Origin: an uncultured Pelagibacteraceae bacterium
Lineage (GTDB): Bacteria > Pseudomonadota > Alphaproteobacteria > Pelagibacterales > Pelagibacteraceae
DNA: 64,000 nt
Reading direction: 5' to 3'
NCBI GenBank assembly: GCA_902555275.1
Contig: CACDRY010000005.1
Coordinates: 33,443-97,442 of the forward strand
The position numbers and the translations under genes were made by a program. The notes under the pieces were generated by a model that searched no databases, was not told the origin of the DNA, and saw only the letters and a program-made list of their open reading frames with translations. Below are positions 1 through 8,919 of this stretch, one piece after another; position 1 is the stretch's first letter, and each line of letters begins with the position of its first letter.

Positions 1-1374
1 ATTACCGCAGCTGGGGGAGCTGGATGGCAACTAGCTGAATGGATTGTTGATGGAGAACCTACAATAGACATGCTTGGTGTAGAACCAAGAAGATATGGCG
101 ATTATTGTTCAAAATCTTATCTTAAAGAAAAAAATGAAGAGGCTTACAGTCATGTGTTTATAACTCACTTTCCAGATGAAGAAAGACCAGCCGCAAGACC
201 TTTAAGAACAGCCCCGTGTTATGACAGAATGAAAAGTCTTGGTGCAGTTTTTGGTCAAAAATTTGGGTGGGAAAGACCAAACTTTTTTGCAACTGATGGC
301 ATGGAACAAAAGGATGATTGGTCATTTAGAAGATCTAATTGGTTCAAGGCAGTTGAAAAAGAGTGCAAAAATGTAAAAGAAAATGTTGGACTACTAGATA
401 TGACTGCATTTGCTAAGTGCAGAATTAAAGGACCTGGAGCAGAGGAATTTTTAGATAAGTTGGTAGCTAATAAACTACCAAAAAAAGTTGGTAGAATTAA
501 TTTATGTCATGCATTGAATACAAAAGGAGGAGTTCATTCAGAATTTACAATAATGAGAGAGTCAGAAAATAGTTTTTATCTTGTTTCTGCTGGAGCTTAT
601 CAAAGATTGGATCACGATTGGATATTTGGTTGGATGCCAAAAGATGGGTCAGTTCAATTTGAGAACTTAACAAATAGTAAAGGTGTACTTGTAGTATCAG
701 GACCGAAAGCTAGAGAATTAATGCAAAGGGTGTCAAATGATGATTTTTCAAATGAAAATTTTAAATGGTTAAGCGCAAAACAAGTTGACGTTGGCTTTGC
801 ACCAGTAAATGCAATGAGAGTTAATTTTGTTGGAGAGCTTGGATGGGAACTTCATCATCCTATTGAATATCAAAATCATATTTTCGATAAACTTATGGAT
901 GCAGGTCAAGACCTAGGTTTAAAACCTTATGGTATTAGAGCAATGAACAGTTTAAGAGTTGAAAAATCCTACAAACTAGTTGGAACTGAATTATCAATTG
1001 AGTATTCACCTTACGAAAGTGGTTTAGATAGATTTATTCATCCAAACAAAGGAAGTTTTATTGGACTTGATGCTTTAAATAAATGGAGAGAAAAAGGCTT
1101 TGATAATAAGCTTGTTACTTTAGAGGTTCACGAAACTAATGATGCAGATGTATTAGGAAATAACCCGATTTATGAAAATGGTAGTGTTGTAGGACGTGCA
1201 ACTGGTGGTGACTTTGGATTTAGATTAGGAAAATCTATCGCACTAGGAATGGTTAAACCTGAGTTAGCAAATGTTGGACAAAAACTAAGGATTGATATAC
1301 TTGGTAAAATGCATGAGGCAACAATTTTAGAAGAAAGTCCTTACGATGCAGAAAATAAATTATTGAGAGCTTAA
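1..1374 (+). CDS. FAD-dependent methylamine dehydrogenase with GcvT-like domain (dimethylglycine/sarcosine dehydrogenase family), 5' truncated
   Basis: The frame is open from base 1 with no start, so 457 residues of a larger protein are visible. The first residues ([12 protein letters not shown]) look like the end of a DAO-type FAD domain. From about residue 100 the protein is GcvT-like: [14 protein letters not shown], then a VGELGWELH motif near two thirds, then the C-terminal aminomethyltransferase barrel. In this family the FAD domain oxidises an N-methyl group and the GcvT domain passes the one-carbon unit to tetrahydrofolate. The next genes are etfB, etfA and ETF-QO, the usual electron acceptors, which supports the role. 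The exact substrate (dimethylglycine, sarcosine or other) cannot be read from the sequence. A full-length relative lies at 12922-15366. Confidence 0.85.
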   Translation: MTAAGGAGWQLAEWIVDGEPTIDMLGVEPRRYGDYCSKSYLKEKNEEAYSHVFITHFPDEERPAARPLRTAPCYDRMKSLGAVFGQKFGWERPNFFATDGMEQKDDWSFRRSNWFKAVEKECKNVKENVGLLDMTAFAKCRIKGPGAEEFLDKLVANKLPKKVGRINLCHALNTKGGVHSEFTIMRESENSFYLVSAGAYQRLDHDWIFGWMPKDGSVQFENLTNSKGVLVVSGPKARELMQRVSNDDFSNENFKWLSAKQVDVGFAPVNAMRVNFVGELGWELHHPIEYQNHIFDKLMDAGQDLGLKPYGIRAMNSLRVEKSYKLVGTELSIEYSPYESGLDRFIHPNKGSFIGLDALNKWREKGFDNKLVTLEVHETNDADVLGNNPIYENGSVVGRATGGDFGFRLGKSIALGMVKPELANVGQKLRIDILGKMHEATILEESPYDAENKLLRA

Positions 1375-2123
1375 TGAAAATTTTAGTCGCTGTAAAAAGA
1401 GTTATTGATTATAACGTTCAAATTAGAGTTAAAGAAGACGGTAGTGGAGTTGTTACTGATAATGTTAAAATGTCAACAAACCCACCGGATGATAATGCTA
1501 TTGAAGAAGCTGTAAAAATTAAAGAGGCAGGTAAAGCAACTGAGATAATAGCAGTTACTGTTGGTGAAGAGAAAGCTCAAGAAACAGTTAGAAAAGCTTT
1601 AGCAGTAGGAGCGGATAGAGGAATTCATGTAAAGGTTGATGGCAACATTGAGCCTCTTGCTGTTTCTAAAATTTTAAAAAAAATTGTTGAAAAAGAAAAT
1701 CCAGACTTAGTTTTTATGGGTAAACAAGCAATTGATGATGACTGTAATCAAACAGGCCAAATGTTAGCAGCACATTTAAATTGGCCACAAGCAACTTTTG
1801 CCTCAAAAATAGAAGTAAACGATAAATCATTACAAGTGACTAGAGAAGTGGATGAAGGTTTAGAAACAATTGAAGTTAATACACCAGCTATTGTTACATG
1901 TGATTTAAGATTAAATGAGCCAAGATATGCGTCACTGCCAAATATCATGAAGGCTAAGAAAAAACCTATTGAACAGATTAATGCGTCAGATCTAGGAGTT
2001 GATACAAACCCTAGAATAGAACATATTAAGATCGAAGAACCGCCAAAAAGAAAAGCGGGTATTAAAGTTGCAAGTGTTGAGGAATTGGTACAAAAATTAA
2101 AAAATGAGGCTAAGGTAATTTAA
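1374..2123 (+). CDS. etfB: Electron transfer flavoprotein beta subunit
   Basis: This is a 249-residue protein, the usual EtfB length. It begins [15 protein letters not shown] and carries the ETF beta signature region around residues 115-180 ([10 protein letters not shown], then [10 protein letters not shown] and [16 protein letters not shown]). EtfB binds AMP and, with EtfA, shuttles electrons from flavin dehydrogenases to ETF-ubiquinone oxidoreductase in the cytoplasm. The start overlaps the stop of the upstream FAD/GcvT enzyme by one base (TAATG), and the stop overlaps etfA in the same way, so the genes are translationally coupled. The assignment is secure. Confidence 0.97.
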   Translation: MKILVAVKRVIDYNVQIRVKEDGSGVVTDNVKMSTNPPDDNAIEEAVKIKEAGKATEIIAVTVGEEKAQETVRKALAVGADRGIHVKVDGNIEPLAVSKILKKIVEKENPDLVFMGKQAIDDDCNQTGQMLAAHLNWPQATFASKIEVNDKSLQVTREVDEGLETIEVNTPAIVTCDLRLNEPRYASLPNIMKAKKKPIEQINASDLGVDTNPRIEHIKIEEPPKRKAGIKVASVEELVQKLKNEAKVI

Positions 2124-3076
2124 TGTCAGTTTTATTAATAGCAGAGCATAACAACAAAGAAGTAAAACCATTTACTTTAAATGCGATTACAGCTTCATCA
2201 CAAATAGATCAAGATCTTCATGTTTTGTTAATTGGAAGTAAGGCAGATGATGTTGCAAAATCTTTGTCTGAAATTCCTTTAGTAAAAAAAGTTCTTCATA
2301 TAGATCATGAAATTTATGAAAATTATATTGCTGAGAATTATACTGCAGCAATTTTAAAACACGCTGATAAATATTCACATATTATTTGCTCAGCAAATAC
2401 ATTTGGAAAAAACCTTATGCCACGAGTTGCAGCATTATTAGATATTTCACAAGTAAGTGATATTATAAAAGTTATATCTCCTGATACCTTTTTAAGACCA
2501 ATTTATGCTGGAAATGCATTTGCTACAGTTAAAAGTAACGATGAAAAAAAATGTGTTACTATAAGACCAACATCATTTGAAGCGGCTGAAACAACTGGAG
2601 GATCTGCCGAAATAGAAAAAATAGATGCAGCAGACCAAACTGAAAATACGAAATTTATTAATAGAGAAGAAATCAAATCAGATAGACCTGAATTAGGTAC
2701 AGCTAGAATTGTAATTTCAGGTGGTAGAGGCTTGCAAAGCGGAGAAAATTTCAAATTAATAACTGATGTAGCGGATAAATTAAATGCTGCAATAGGAGCT
2801 TCAAGAGCTGCGGTTGATGCTGGATATATTACAAACGAACATCAAGTAGGACAAACAGGAAAAGTTGTTGTACCTGATCTTTATATAGCAGTTGGAATTT
2901 CTGGAGCCATTCAACATTTAGCAGGAATGAAAGAAAGTAAAGTTATTGTTGCTATAAATAAAGATGGTGAAGCACCTATTTTTAGTGTCGCAGATTACGG
3001 CCTAGAAGCTGATTTATTCGAAGCACTTCCTCAATTCTTAGAGGAACTGAACAAATTAAACACTATACAAAAATAA
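2123..3076 (+). CDS. etfA: Electron transfer flavoprotein alpha subunit
   Basis: The protein has 317 residues, typical for EtfA. The N-terminal half is the divergent ETF domain. The C-terminal FAD-binding domain (about residues 190-315) is well conserved, with GGRGLQSGENF, AIGASRAAVDAGY, a QVGQTGKVV stretch and GISGAIQHLAGM. It holds the FAD of the ETF heterodimer. It overlaps etfB by one base and is followed 21 bases later by ETF-QO, so the whole electron path is one operon. It probably serves the amine dehydrogenase upstream and other acyl-CoA or amine dehydrogenases of the cell. Confidence 0.97.
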   Translation: MSVLLIAEHNNKEVKPFTLNAITASSQIDQDLHVLLIGSKADDVAKSLSEIPLVKKVLHIDHEIYENYIAENYTAAILKHADKYSHIICSANTFGKNLMPRVAALLDISQVSDIIKVISPDTFLRPIYAGNAFATVKSNDEKKCVTIRPTSFEAAETTGGSAEIEKIDAADQTENTKFINREEIKSDRPELGTARIVISGGRGLQSGENFKLITDVADKLNAAIGASRAAVDAGYITNEHQVGQTGKVVVPDLYIAVGISGAIQHLAGMKESKVIVAINKDGEAPIFSVADYGLEADLFEALPQFLEELNKLNTIQK

Positions 3077-3097
3077 CAAATACTGTAAGAAATTAGT

Positions 3098-4717
3098 ATG
3101 TCCAGAGAAGTGATGGAATACGATGTTGTAATCGTAGGTGGCGGACCATCGGGACTTTCAACTGCGATAAAATTAAAGCAGTTAAATCCAGATATTAATG
3201 TCTGCCTTCTAGAAAAAGCATCTGAAATAGGTGCACATATTTTATCCGGGAACGTGTTTGAAACACGAGCCTTAGATGAACTATTGCCAAATTGGAAAGA
3301 TCTTAATCCACCAATTAAAACAAAAGTTAACAAAGAAAAGTTTCTATTTCTAGGAAAGACAAAAAAAATTAGTTGGCCAACTTGGTTATTACCTAAAGTA
3401 CAACAAAATCATAACAATTATATTATTAGTCTAGCTAATCTATGCAGGTGGTTAGCAGAACAAGCTGAAGCTCTTGGAGTTGAAATATTCCCAGGTTTTC
3501 CTGCAAGTGAAGTTTTATATAATGAAGATGGTTCTGTTAAGGGTGTAGCAACTCAAGATATGGGTTTAGATAAAGAAGGTAATAAAAAAGACGGTTATGA
3601 ACCAGGAATGGAACTTCACGCAAAAGTTACAGTTTTTGCTGAAGGGTGCAGAGGACATTTAGGAAAAGAATTAATCAAAAAATTTGATTTAGATAAAGGA
3701 AAAGATCCACAACAGTATGGAATAGGATTTAAAGAAATTTGGGAATTAAAAGAAGAAAATCACGACGAAGGTCTAGTGATGCATACTGCAGGTTGGCCAT
3801 TAGATAATAGCACCTACGGGGGAAGCTTTGTTTATCATGCTGAAAATAAACAAATATTTTTAGGATATGTCATTGGTCTTGATTATAAAAATCCACATCT
3901 TTCACCATTTGACGAATTTCAAAAGTTTAAAACTCATCCTGCGATTAGATCAATATTAGAAGGTGGTAAAAGAATATCATACGGAGCAAGAGCATTAATA
4001 GAGGGAGGTTTTCAAAGTCTACCTAAGATGTTTATGCCAGGTGCATTATTAGTTGGTTGTGATGCTGGTACATTAAATATGCCAAAAATTAAAGGATCAC
4101 ATACTGCAATGAAAAGTGGAATGATTGCAGCGGAAACTATTATTGATCACATAAAATCAAGCAAAGAATTATCTTATTATGAGGAAAAATTTAAAAAAAG
4201 TTGGGTTTATAAAGAGTTATATGAGGCTAGAAATGTTAAACCTAGCTTTAGCTGGGGTTTAATTCTTGGAATAATATTTACAGGAATCGATCAAATTTTA
4301 TTTAAAGGAAGATTGCCATTTACACTTAAACATAAACATGCTGATCACGAAACTTTAAAACCAGCAAGTGAAATGCCAAAAATAGATTACCCAAAACCAG
4401 ATAATGTTATTACATTTGATAAAACAAGTTCAGTTTATCTAACAGGAACTAATCATGCTGAAAATCAACCAGTACATCTTCAACTTAAAGACAAAGATTT
4501 ACCAATAAAATATACTTTAGGTAAATACGATGAGCCTGCGCAAAGATACTGTCCAGTTGGAGTTTATGAAATTCAAAAAGAAAATGATAATGAGAAATTT
4601 GTAATAAATTCTCAAAATTGCATTCATTGTAAAACTTGCGATATAAAAGAGCCATCACAAAATATTACATGGGTTACACCTGAAGGTGGAGGTGGACCTA
4701 AGTATGGAAATATGTAG
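3098..4717 (+). CDS. Electron transfer flavoprotein-ubiquinone oxidoreductase
   Basis: This 539-residue protein has an N-terminal FAD Rossmann motif (VVIVGGGPSGLS, residues 10-21). Its C-terminal ferredoxin domain carries four cysteines (C485, C508, C511, C514) for one [4Fe-4S] cluster and ends in the family's EGGGGPKY-type tail. The enzyme sits on the inner face of the cytoplasmic membrane and passes electrons from reduced ETF to ubiquinone. A second in-frame ATG five codons downstream (MEYDVVIVGG) could be the true start. The gene ends base-to-base against the convergent DUF2237 gene with no visible terminator. Confidence 0.97.
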   Translation: MSREVMEYDVVIVGGGPSGLSTAIKLKQLNPDINVCLLEKASEIGAHILSGNVFETRALDELLPNWKDLNPPIKTKVNKEKFLFLGKTKKISWPTWLLPKVQQNHNNYIISLANLCRWLAEQAEALGVEIFPGFPASEVLYNEDGSVKGVATQDMGLDKEGNKKDGYEPGMELHAKVTVFAEGCRGHLGKELIKKFDLDKGKDPQQYGIGFKEIWELKEENHDEGLVMHTAGWPLDNSTYGGSFVYHAENKQIFLGYVIGLDYKNPHLSPFDEFQKFKTHPAIRSILEGGKRISYGARALIEGGFQSLPKMFMPGALLVGCDAGTLNMPKIKGSHTAMKSGMIAAETIIDHIKSSKELSYYEEKFKKSWVYKELYEARNVKPSFSWGLILGIIFTGIDQILFKGRLPFTLKHKHADHETLKPASEMPKIDYPKPDNVITFDKTSSVYLTGTNHAENQPVHLQLKDKDLPIKYTLGKYDEPAQRYCPVGVYEIQKENDNEKFVINSQNCIHCKTCDIKEPSQNITWVTPEGGGGPKYGNM

Positions 4718-5092
4718 TTAAGAAAGATCTATTGCAAATCTTTTTAAAGTTTCAAGCGGTATATATTTAAGTGTATTTTTATGAGTTCTTTTTATGAATA
4801 TAGGACAACCTTTACCAGCCTCAACTGCTTTAGCATACCAACTTGCACAAACACACCATCCATCACCGTCTTTTAAACCAGGAAATCCAAATTCTGGATG
4901 AGGCGTGATTAAATCATTTCCTGCTTCTTTTAACCATTCCAAAAATTCATTTGTTACTTTTGCACAAACTGTATGTATTCCTCTATCATTTTCGTCTGTA
5001 TTACAGCATCCATCGCGAAACCAGCCAGTTAGAGGGTTATTTGAACATTCTTCTAATTGCTCATTTAAAACGTTTATTTGATTTTTCTTCAT
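4718..5092 (-). CDS. DUF2237 family protein
   Basis: The protein has 124 residues. It matches the DUF2237 family by its pattern NVLNEQLEECSNNPLTGWFR, then DGCCNTDENDRGIHTVCA, ending GDGWCVCASWYAKA. Several cysteines are conserved (a CC pair near residue 30 and a CVC motif near residue 81), which suggests metal or cofactor binding, but no function is established for the family as far as I know. It is the last gene of a three-gene minus-strand unit with hisI and a 2OG oxygenase. Its ATG overlaps the oxygenase stop by one base. No signal peptide is visible, so it is probably cytoplasmic. Confidence 0.85.
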   Translation of the reverse strand: MKKNQINVLNEQLEECSNNPLTGWFRDGCCNTDENDRGIHTVCAKVTNEFLEWLKEAGNDLITPHPEFGFPGLKDGDGWCVCASWYAKAVEAGKGCPIFIKRTHKNTLKYIPLETLKRFAIDLS

Positions 5093-5739
5093 TACTTATA
5101 AATATCGTAAATATCCTCGTCTATATATGCATTAAAAGAAATAGATCTTCTCTCTTCATTTGTACCTTTAAAGGGATATACTGTATGCATTAAGTAATTT
5201 GGAAAAAGGTAAAAATCACCTATAGATGGTTTTATTTGTAATTTAGAATTTGATAAAAATTGTCTTGAACCATGAATTAAAGTAAGACGTCCTCCAAGAT
5301 ATTCTCTGTCTCTTTTTTCCTGAAAATGTTTTCCAAGTGTTTCAGGAATTTTTAAAAATCCAGCACCAGAGATATGGCCACCATGCCAGTGAACTGGATT
5401 ATATTCATCCTTAAATTGTCTAACTACCCATGAATTAATTAAGTTAAATTTTTTTACTTCTCTGTTCTGCATAATTTTAATCCATTTTTGAACAGACGAT
5501 GCTAAAAAATTTAACCAACCAGATGCTTCCATAAATTCATTTTCAAGTCTAAATTCTTGACTGACATCACCTGCTAAATTATTACCATAATCTAGCTCAC
5601 TCATTTTGTCTGAGTCTGTTATTGTTTTGTCAATATATTTGTTTATTTCATTTAAAATATTATTGGGGATTTTGACTTTAGCTATTGAAGGCCCAAATGG
5701 CCTAGAAACTGAGAAATTTTCATCTATTTTAATTTCCAT
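5092..5739 (-). CDS. 2OG-Fe(II) oxygenase family protein (TIGR02466-like)
   Basis: This 215-residue protein carries the double-stranded beta-helix signature of 2-oxoglutarate/Fe(II) oxygenases. There is a PVHWHGG segment (the first iron-binding His region, near residue 118), a short GDFYLFPNYLMHTVYPF stretch with the distal His, and an ERRSISFNAYI end with the 2OG-binding Arg. The pattern resembles the TIGR02466 group of uncharacterised oxygenases. The substrate is unknown. It lies four bases after hisI and overlaps the DUF2237 gene (TAATG), so the three genes are probably co-transcribed. Confidence 0.8.
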   Translation of the reverse strand: MEIKIDENFSVSRPFGPSIAKVKIPNNILNEINKYIDKTITDSDKMSELDYGNNLAGDVSQEFRLENEFMEASGWLNFLASSVQKWIKIMQNREVKKFNLINSWVVRQFKDEYNPVHWHGGHISGAGFLKIPETLGKHFQEKRDREYLGGRLTLIHGSRQFLSNSKLQIKPSIGDFYLFPNYLMHTVYPFKGTNEERRSISFNAYIDEDIYDIYK

Positions 5740-5742
5740 CAG

Positions 5743-6210
5743 TTATATCTTTGTTGGATTAGGTTGTCCTTTATAAACAACTTCTGGATCAAATTTTTTC
5801 TTTTCTTCTTCAAACTTCATTTCTACTTTACGTCCATTTTCAATTTTACCTGTGGGCACTGATCGATAAAAACATGATCTGTAACCAACATGACAACTTG
5901 CACCATCACCAATATCTACAGTTATCCAAACTGCATCTTGATCGTCATCAATTCTAATTTCTTTAACTTTTTGAGTAAAGCCACTAGTTTTCCCTTTATG
6001 CCAAATTTCTTTTCTAGATCTGCTCCAGTAGTGAGCTTCTTTTGTTTCTATTGTTAATTTTAAAGCTTCAACATTCATATATCCGTGCATTAGAATCTCT
6101 TTGGTTTCAGCACATGTTGTAATTACAGGGATTAAACCATCATTATCGAATTTTGGGGATAATAGGTTACCTTCCTCTATATCAGCGACATTTTCTCTTT
6201 TTTTAAACAT
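5743..6210 (-). CDS. hisI: Phosphoribosyl-AMP cyclohydrolase
   Basis: This 155-residue single-domain HisI opens the ring of phosphoribosyl-AMP in the third step of histidine synthesis. Visible signatures are YWSRSRKEIWHKGKTSG (residues 61-77) and GASCHVGYRSCFYR (residues 103-116), with zinc cysteines C106 and C113. Where many HisI proteins have DCDxD, this one has DDDQD at residues 88-92, so the third cysteine position is Asp. I believe this occurs in other alphaproteobacteria, but have not verified it. No HisE (pyrophosphohydrolase) domain is attached. It is the first gene of the minus-strand trio and lies divergent from folE. Confidence 0.95.
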   Translation of the reverse strand: MFKKRENVADIEEGNLLSPKFDNDGLIPVITTCAETKEILMHGYMNVEALKLTIETKEAHYWSRSRKEIWHKGKTSGFTQKVKEIRIDDDQDAVWITVDIGDGASCHVGYRSCFYRSVPTGKIENGRKVEMKFEEEKKKFDPEVVYKGQPNPTKI

Positions 6211-6290
6211 ATATAAGTCGCAATATCTAACATATTACTGAATATATTAAATATTTTAAATTTAAGGATTTATATATATAAAAACCCATC

Positions 6291-6893
6291 ATGAAATTAG
6301 TAAAAAACGAAAATAACAAAAATACTGAGGTTGTAACAGATGAAGAGGCACGTGAAGCGTTTGTTAAAATCTTAAAATGGCTAGGTGAAGATCCATCTAG
6401 AGAAGGTTTATTAGAAACTCCTAAAAGGGTTACGAAAGCATTCAAAGAGTACTTTAAAGGTTACAAAGAGGATCCTAAAGAAATTTTAAGCAAAACTTTT
6501 GGGGATGTTGAAGGCTACAGTGATATGGTAGTTCAAAAAAATATTTCTGTACAAAGCCACTGTGAACATCATATGGCACCTATTATTGGAATCGCACATG
6601 TTGCTTATATTCCAAATGAGAGAGTTGTTGGATTAAGTAAGATTGCAAGAGTAGTGGAAGTTTTTTCAAAAAGGCTTCAAACACAGGAAAGATTAACAGT
6701 TCAAATAGCAAATACATTAATGGAGTCATTAGATGCTAAAGGTGTTGCAGTAACAATTGACTCAACTCACCAGTGTATGACTATGCGAGGTATTAAAAAG
6801 GAACAAGCTACAACTGTTACTAATTTTTATTTAGGTCAATTTAAAGACGATCTTAGTTATCAGAATAGATATTTGCGATTTATTGCAAAATAG
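6291..6893 (+). CDS. folE: GTP cyclohydrolase I
   Basis: The 200-residue protein is a standard FolE, which converts GTP to 7,8-dihydroneopterin triphosphate at the start of tetrahydrofolate synthesis. Zinc ligands are visible as C91 and H94 in SHCEHHMAP and C162 in STHQCMTMRG. The GLSKIARVVE segment (residues 114-123) is also typical. Folate is the one-carbon acceptor of the GcvT-type enzymes in this window, though the genes are not in one operon. The 80-base gap to divergent hisI must hold promoters for both, but I could not place convincing boxes. Confidence 0.97.
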   Translation: MKLVKNENNKNTEVVTDEEAREAFVKILKWLGEDPSREGLLETPKRVTKAFKEYFKGYKEDPKEILSKTFGDVEGYSDMVVQKNISVQSHCEHHMAPIIGIAHVAYIPNERVVGLSKIARVVEVFSKRLQTQERLTVQIANTLMESLDAKGVAVTIDSTHQCMTMRGIKKEQATTVTNFYLGQFKDDLSYQNRYLRFIAK

Positions 6894-6906
6894 AGTTTAA
6901 TTATAC

Positions 6907-7911
6907 ATGCCTGAAACTTTCAAAGCTCTGGTCGTAAACCAGGATGGTAAAAATTTTTCTCAAGAAGTTAAAGAATTAAATTTTGATTTTTTAAACGAAG
7001 GTGAGGTTTTAGTAAAAATACAATACTCTGATTTAAATTATAAAGATGCTTTGATTTTAAAAGATGGTGCAAAATTAGTAAAAGAGTTTCCAAGAATTCC
7101 TGGAATTGATTTTTCAGGAACAGTAGCAGAAAGCAAGTCAGATGAATTTAAAGAAGGTGATGAGGTAATACTTACAGGTTGCAGAGTTGGAGAATTATTT
7201 CATGGAGGTTTCTCTCAATATGCAAGAGTTAAAAAAGAATTTCTGATCAAGAAACCTTCAGGCATTAACTTAAAGCAAGCAATGATGATGGGTACAGCAG
7301 GATTTACAGCAATGTTGTGCGCATTTGCTGTAAAAGCAAAAGAAGAATTATTACTTCAAAGTAAAGTTAACGATGTTCTTGTAACAGGTTCAACAGGTGG
7401 AGTAGGGATGGTTGCTGTAAATATTTTATCTAAAATGGGATGCAATGTGACAGCAATCACTGGAAAACCAGAAAAAGCTGAGTATTTAAAGGAATTAGGG
7501 GCAAAAACGGTTCTTGATCGTAAAGAATTTGAAGGTGAACCAAGATTAATTGGCAAAGGTACTTGGGATGGTGTTGTTGATACTGTTGGTGGAAATATTT
7601 TAGCAAATGCAATTTCACAGACAAGATTAAAAGGAATTGTAGCTGTCTGTGGTAATGCGAGTGGAACTAACAAATTAAATACATCCGTAGTTCCTTTTTA
7701 TATCAGAGCTGTAAAACTATGGGGCGTAGATTCAGTTAATGTAAGTAACAAAAGAAAAGAATTCGTATGGGGTGAAGTACCAAGTTTAGTAGATTTTAGT
7801 ATTATAGAAAAATCAATTAAAATAGTTGGGCTTGAGGAACTATTGACTGTATTTCCGGAAATGCTTGAAGGAAAATTGAAAAATAGAATTCTAGTGGACG
7901 TAAATAAATAA
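6907..7911 (+). CDS. acuI: Acryloyl-CoA reductase-like medium-chain oxidoreductase (AcuI/YhdH family)
   Basis: The 334-residue protein belongs to the YhdH/AcuI branch of the MDR superfamily. It shows SDLNYKDALILKDG near residue 42, PGIDFSGTV near residue 72, GTAGFTAMLCAFA near residue 124, and the NADPH-binding VTGSTGGVGMVAV near residue 158. It lacks the zinc cysteine cluster of alcohol dehydrogenases. AcuI enzymes reduce acryloyl-CoA to propionyl-CoA with NADPH and detoxify acrylate made during DMSP cleavage. That role is inferred, since no DMSP lyase gene is beside it. It overlaps the following LysR gene by one base (TAATG), so both are probably on one transcript. Confidence 0.85.
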   Translation: MPETFKALVVNQDGKNFSQEVKELNFDFLNEGEVLVKIQYSDLNYKDALILKDGAKLVKEFPRIPGIDFSGTVAESKSDEFKEGDEVILTGCRVGELFHGGFSQYARVKKEFLIKKPSGINLKQAMMMGTAGFTAMLCAFAVKAKEELLLQSKVNDVLVTGSTGGVGMVAVNILSKMGCNVTAITGKPEKAEYLKELGAKTVLDRKEFEGEPRLIGKGTWDGVVDTVGGNILANAISQTRLKGIVAVCGNASGTNKLNTSVVPFYIRAVKLWGVDSVNVSNKRKEFVWGEVPSLVDFSIIEKSIKIVGLEELLTVFPEMLEGKLKNRILVDVNK

Positions 7912-8801
7912 TGGATTGGGATAAATTAAAAATTTTTCATGCAGTAGCTGAAGCTGGTAGTTTTACAAGCGCTACTGTAATTCTAAATCTAAGCCAATCT
8001 GCAATTAGTAGACAAATTCAATCTTTAGAAGAAGATTTAAAAGTAAAGTTGTTTGAAAGACACGCAAGAGGATTAACACTTACAGAAAATGGTGAATACG
8101 TTTATAAAACTGCACATGAAGTTATCAGTAAACTTAAAGAGGTAGAAACAACTTTAGGAGATCAAAAACATAAACCAACCGGAAAACTAACAATTACAAC
8201 TGTTAGAAGTTTTGGTACTCACTGGTTAACCCCGAGAATTCAAGAGTTTATGCAATTAAATCCAGAAATTGAAATAGAATTAATTTTTGACGATAAAGAG
8301 TTAGATTTAAGCACAAGACAAGCCGATATAGGAATATTTATGAGAAGACCAAAGCAACTTAATTATATTCAAAGGAAACTAATGGACATAAATTACCATA
8401 TATATGGATCAAATAAGTATCTAGAAAAACATGGTATGCCTAAATCTATAAATGATTTAAGCAAGCATAACTTTATATCATTTGGTAGAGGAGCCCCATC
8501 ACCAGTGTTCAACCCAGATTGGGCATTAAAACTTGGTATAAAAGATAATAAAAAAAGAAAACCTATTATGAAAGTAAATAGCGTTATGGGTTTACTGTTA
8601 GCAGTCGAAAGTGGAGTAGGCCTTGCGGCTCTTCCAGATTATTTAGTCTCATTATCGAGAAATGTTATTAAAGTTCTACCCAGCGTTGAAGGTCCGATTA
8701 CAGAGGCTCATTTCGTTTTTCCAGAATCTCTTAAAAACGTGGCTAGAGTTACAACCTTCAGAAATTTTCTTTATAGTAAAATTTCTGAGTTTAAGTCTTA
8801 A
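7911..8801 (+). CDS. LysR-family transcriptional regulator
   Basis: This 296-residue protein has an N-terminal winged helix-turn-helix (residues 1-60: FHAVAEAGSFTSATVILNLS, then SAISRQIQSLEEDLKVKLFE) and a C-terminal periplasmic-binding-like effector domain. It starts within the stop codon of the AcuI-like gene, so it is translated from the same message. This arrangement differs from the usual divergent LysR layout. It may regulate acuI or a distant target. The effector is unknown. The next operon starts 38 bases downstream with Fur boxes. Confidence 0.92.
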   Translation: MDWDKLKIFHAVAEAGSFTSATVILNLSQSAISRQIQSLEEDLKVKLFERHARGLTLTENGEYVYKTAHEVISKLKEVETTLGDQKHKPTGKLTITTVRSFGTHWLTPRIQEFMQLNPEIEIELIFDDKELDLSTRQADIGIFMRRPKQLNYIQRKLMDINYHIYGSNKYLEKHGMPKSINDLSKHNFISFGRGAPSPVFNPDWALKLGIKDNKKRKPIMKVNSVMGLLLAVESGVGLAALPDYLVSLSRNVIKVLPSVEGPITEAHFVFPESLKNVARVTTFRNFLYSKISEFKS

Positions 8802-8840
8802 AAAACCCCTAAATACATAACAATTTAGTGCGACACTATT

Positions 8841-8876
8841 GATATTGATAATCATTCTCATTGCGAATAATTCTCA
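8841..8876. promoter_or_regulatory. Two tandem Fur-box-like operators
   Basis: Bases 8841-8859 match the classical 19-base Fur box GATAATGATAATCATTATC at 17 of 19 positions. Read as 7-1-7 inverted repeats, there are two adjacent units: TGATAATCATTCTCA (8846-8860) and TGCGAATAATTCTCA (8862-8876). Each has 6 of 7 arm positions paired. They overlap the predicted -35 box and spacer of the iron transporter promoter, the expected place for iron-dependent repression. Whether the repressor is Fur itself or another iron regulator cannot be told from the site. Confidence 0.8.
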
Positions 8877-8889
8877 AAATCATTATAAA
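8861..8889 (+). promoter_or_regulatory. Predicted sigma-70 promoter of the iron ABC operon
   Basis: A -35-like TTGCGA (8861-8866) is separated by 17 bases from a -10-like TATAAA (8884-8889). This gives a leader of about 20-25 bases before the ATG at 8920. The -35 box lies inside the tandem Fur-box region, which supports both calls. Confidence 0.55.
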
Positions 8890-8919
8890 TTAATTAACAA
8901 AAAACATAGAGTGAGATTA

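Noticed and set aside
8839..8919. TTG-initiated N-terminal extension of the iron-binding protein
   Set aside because: It would start in the Fur boxes and upstream of the likely transcription start, and would mask a good signal peptide at ATG 8920.
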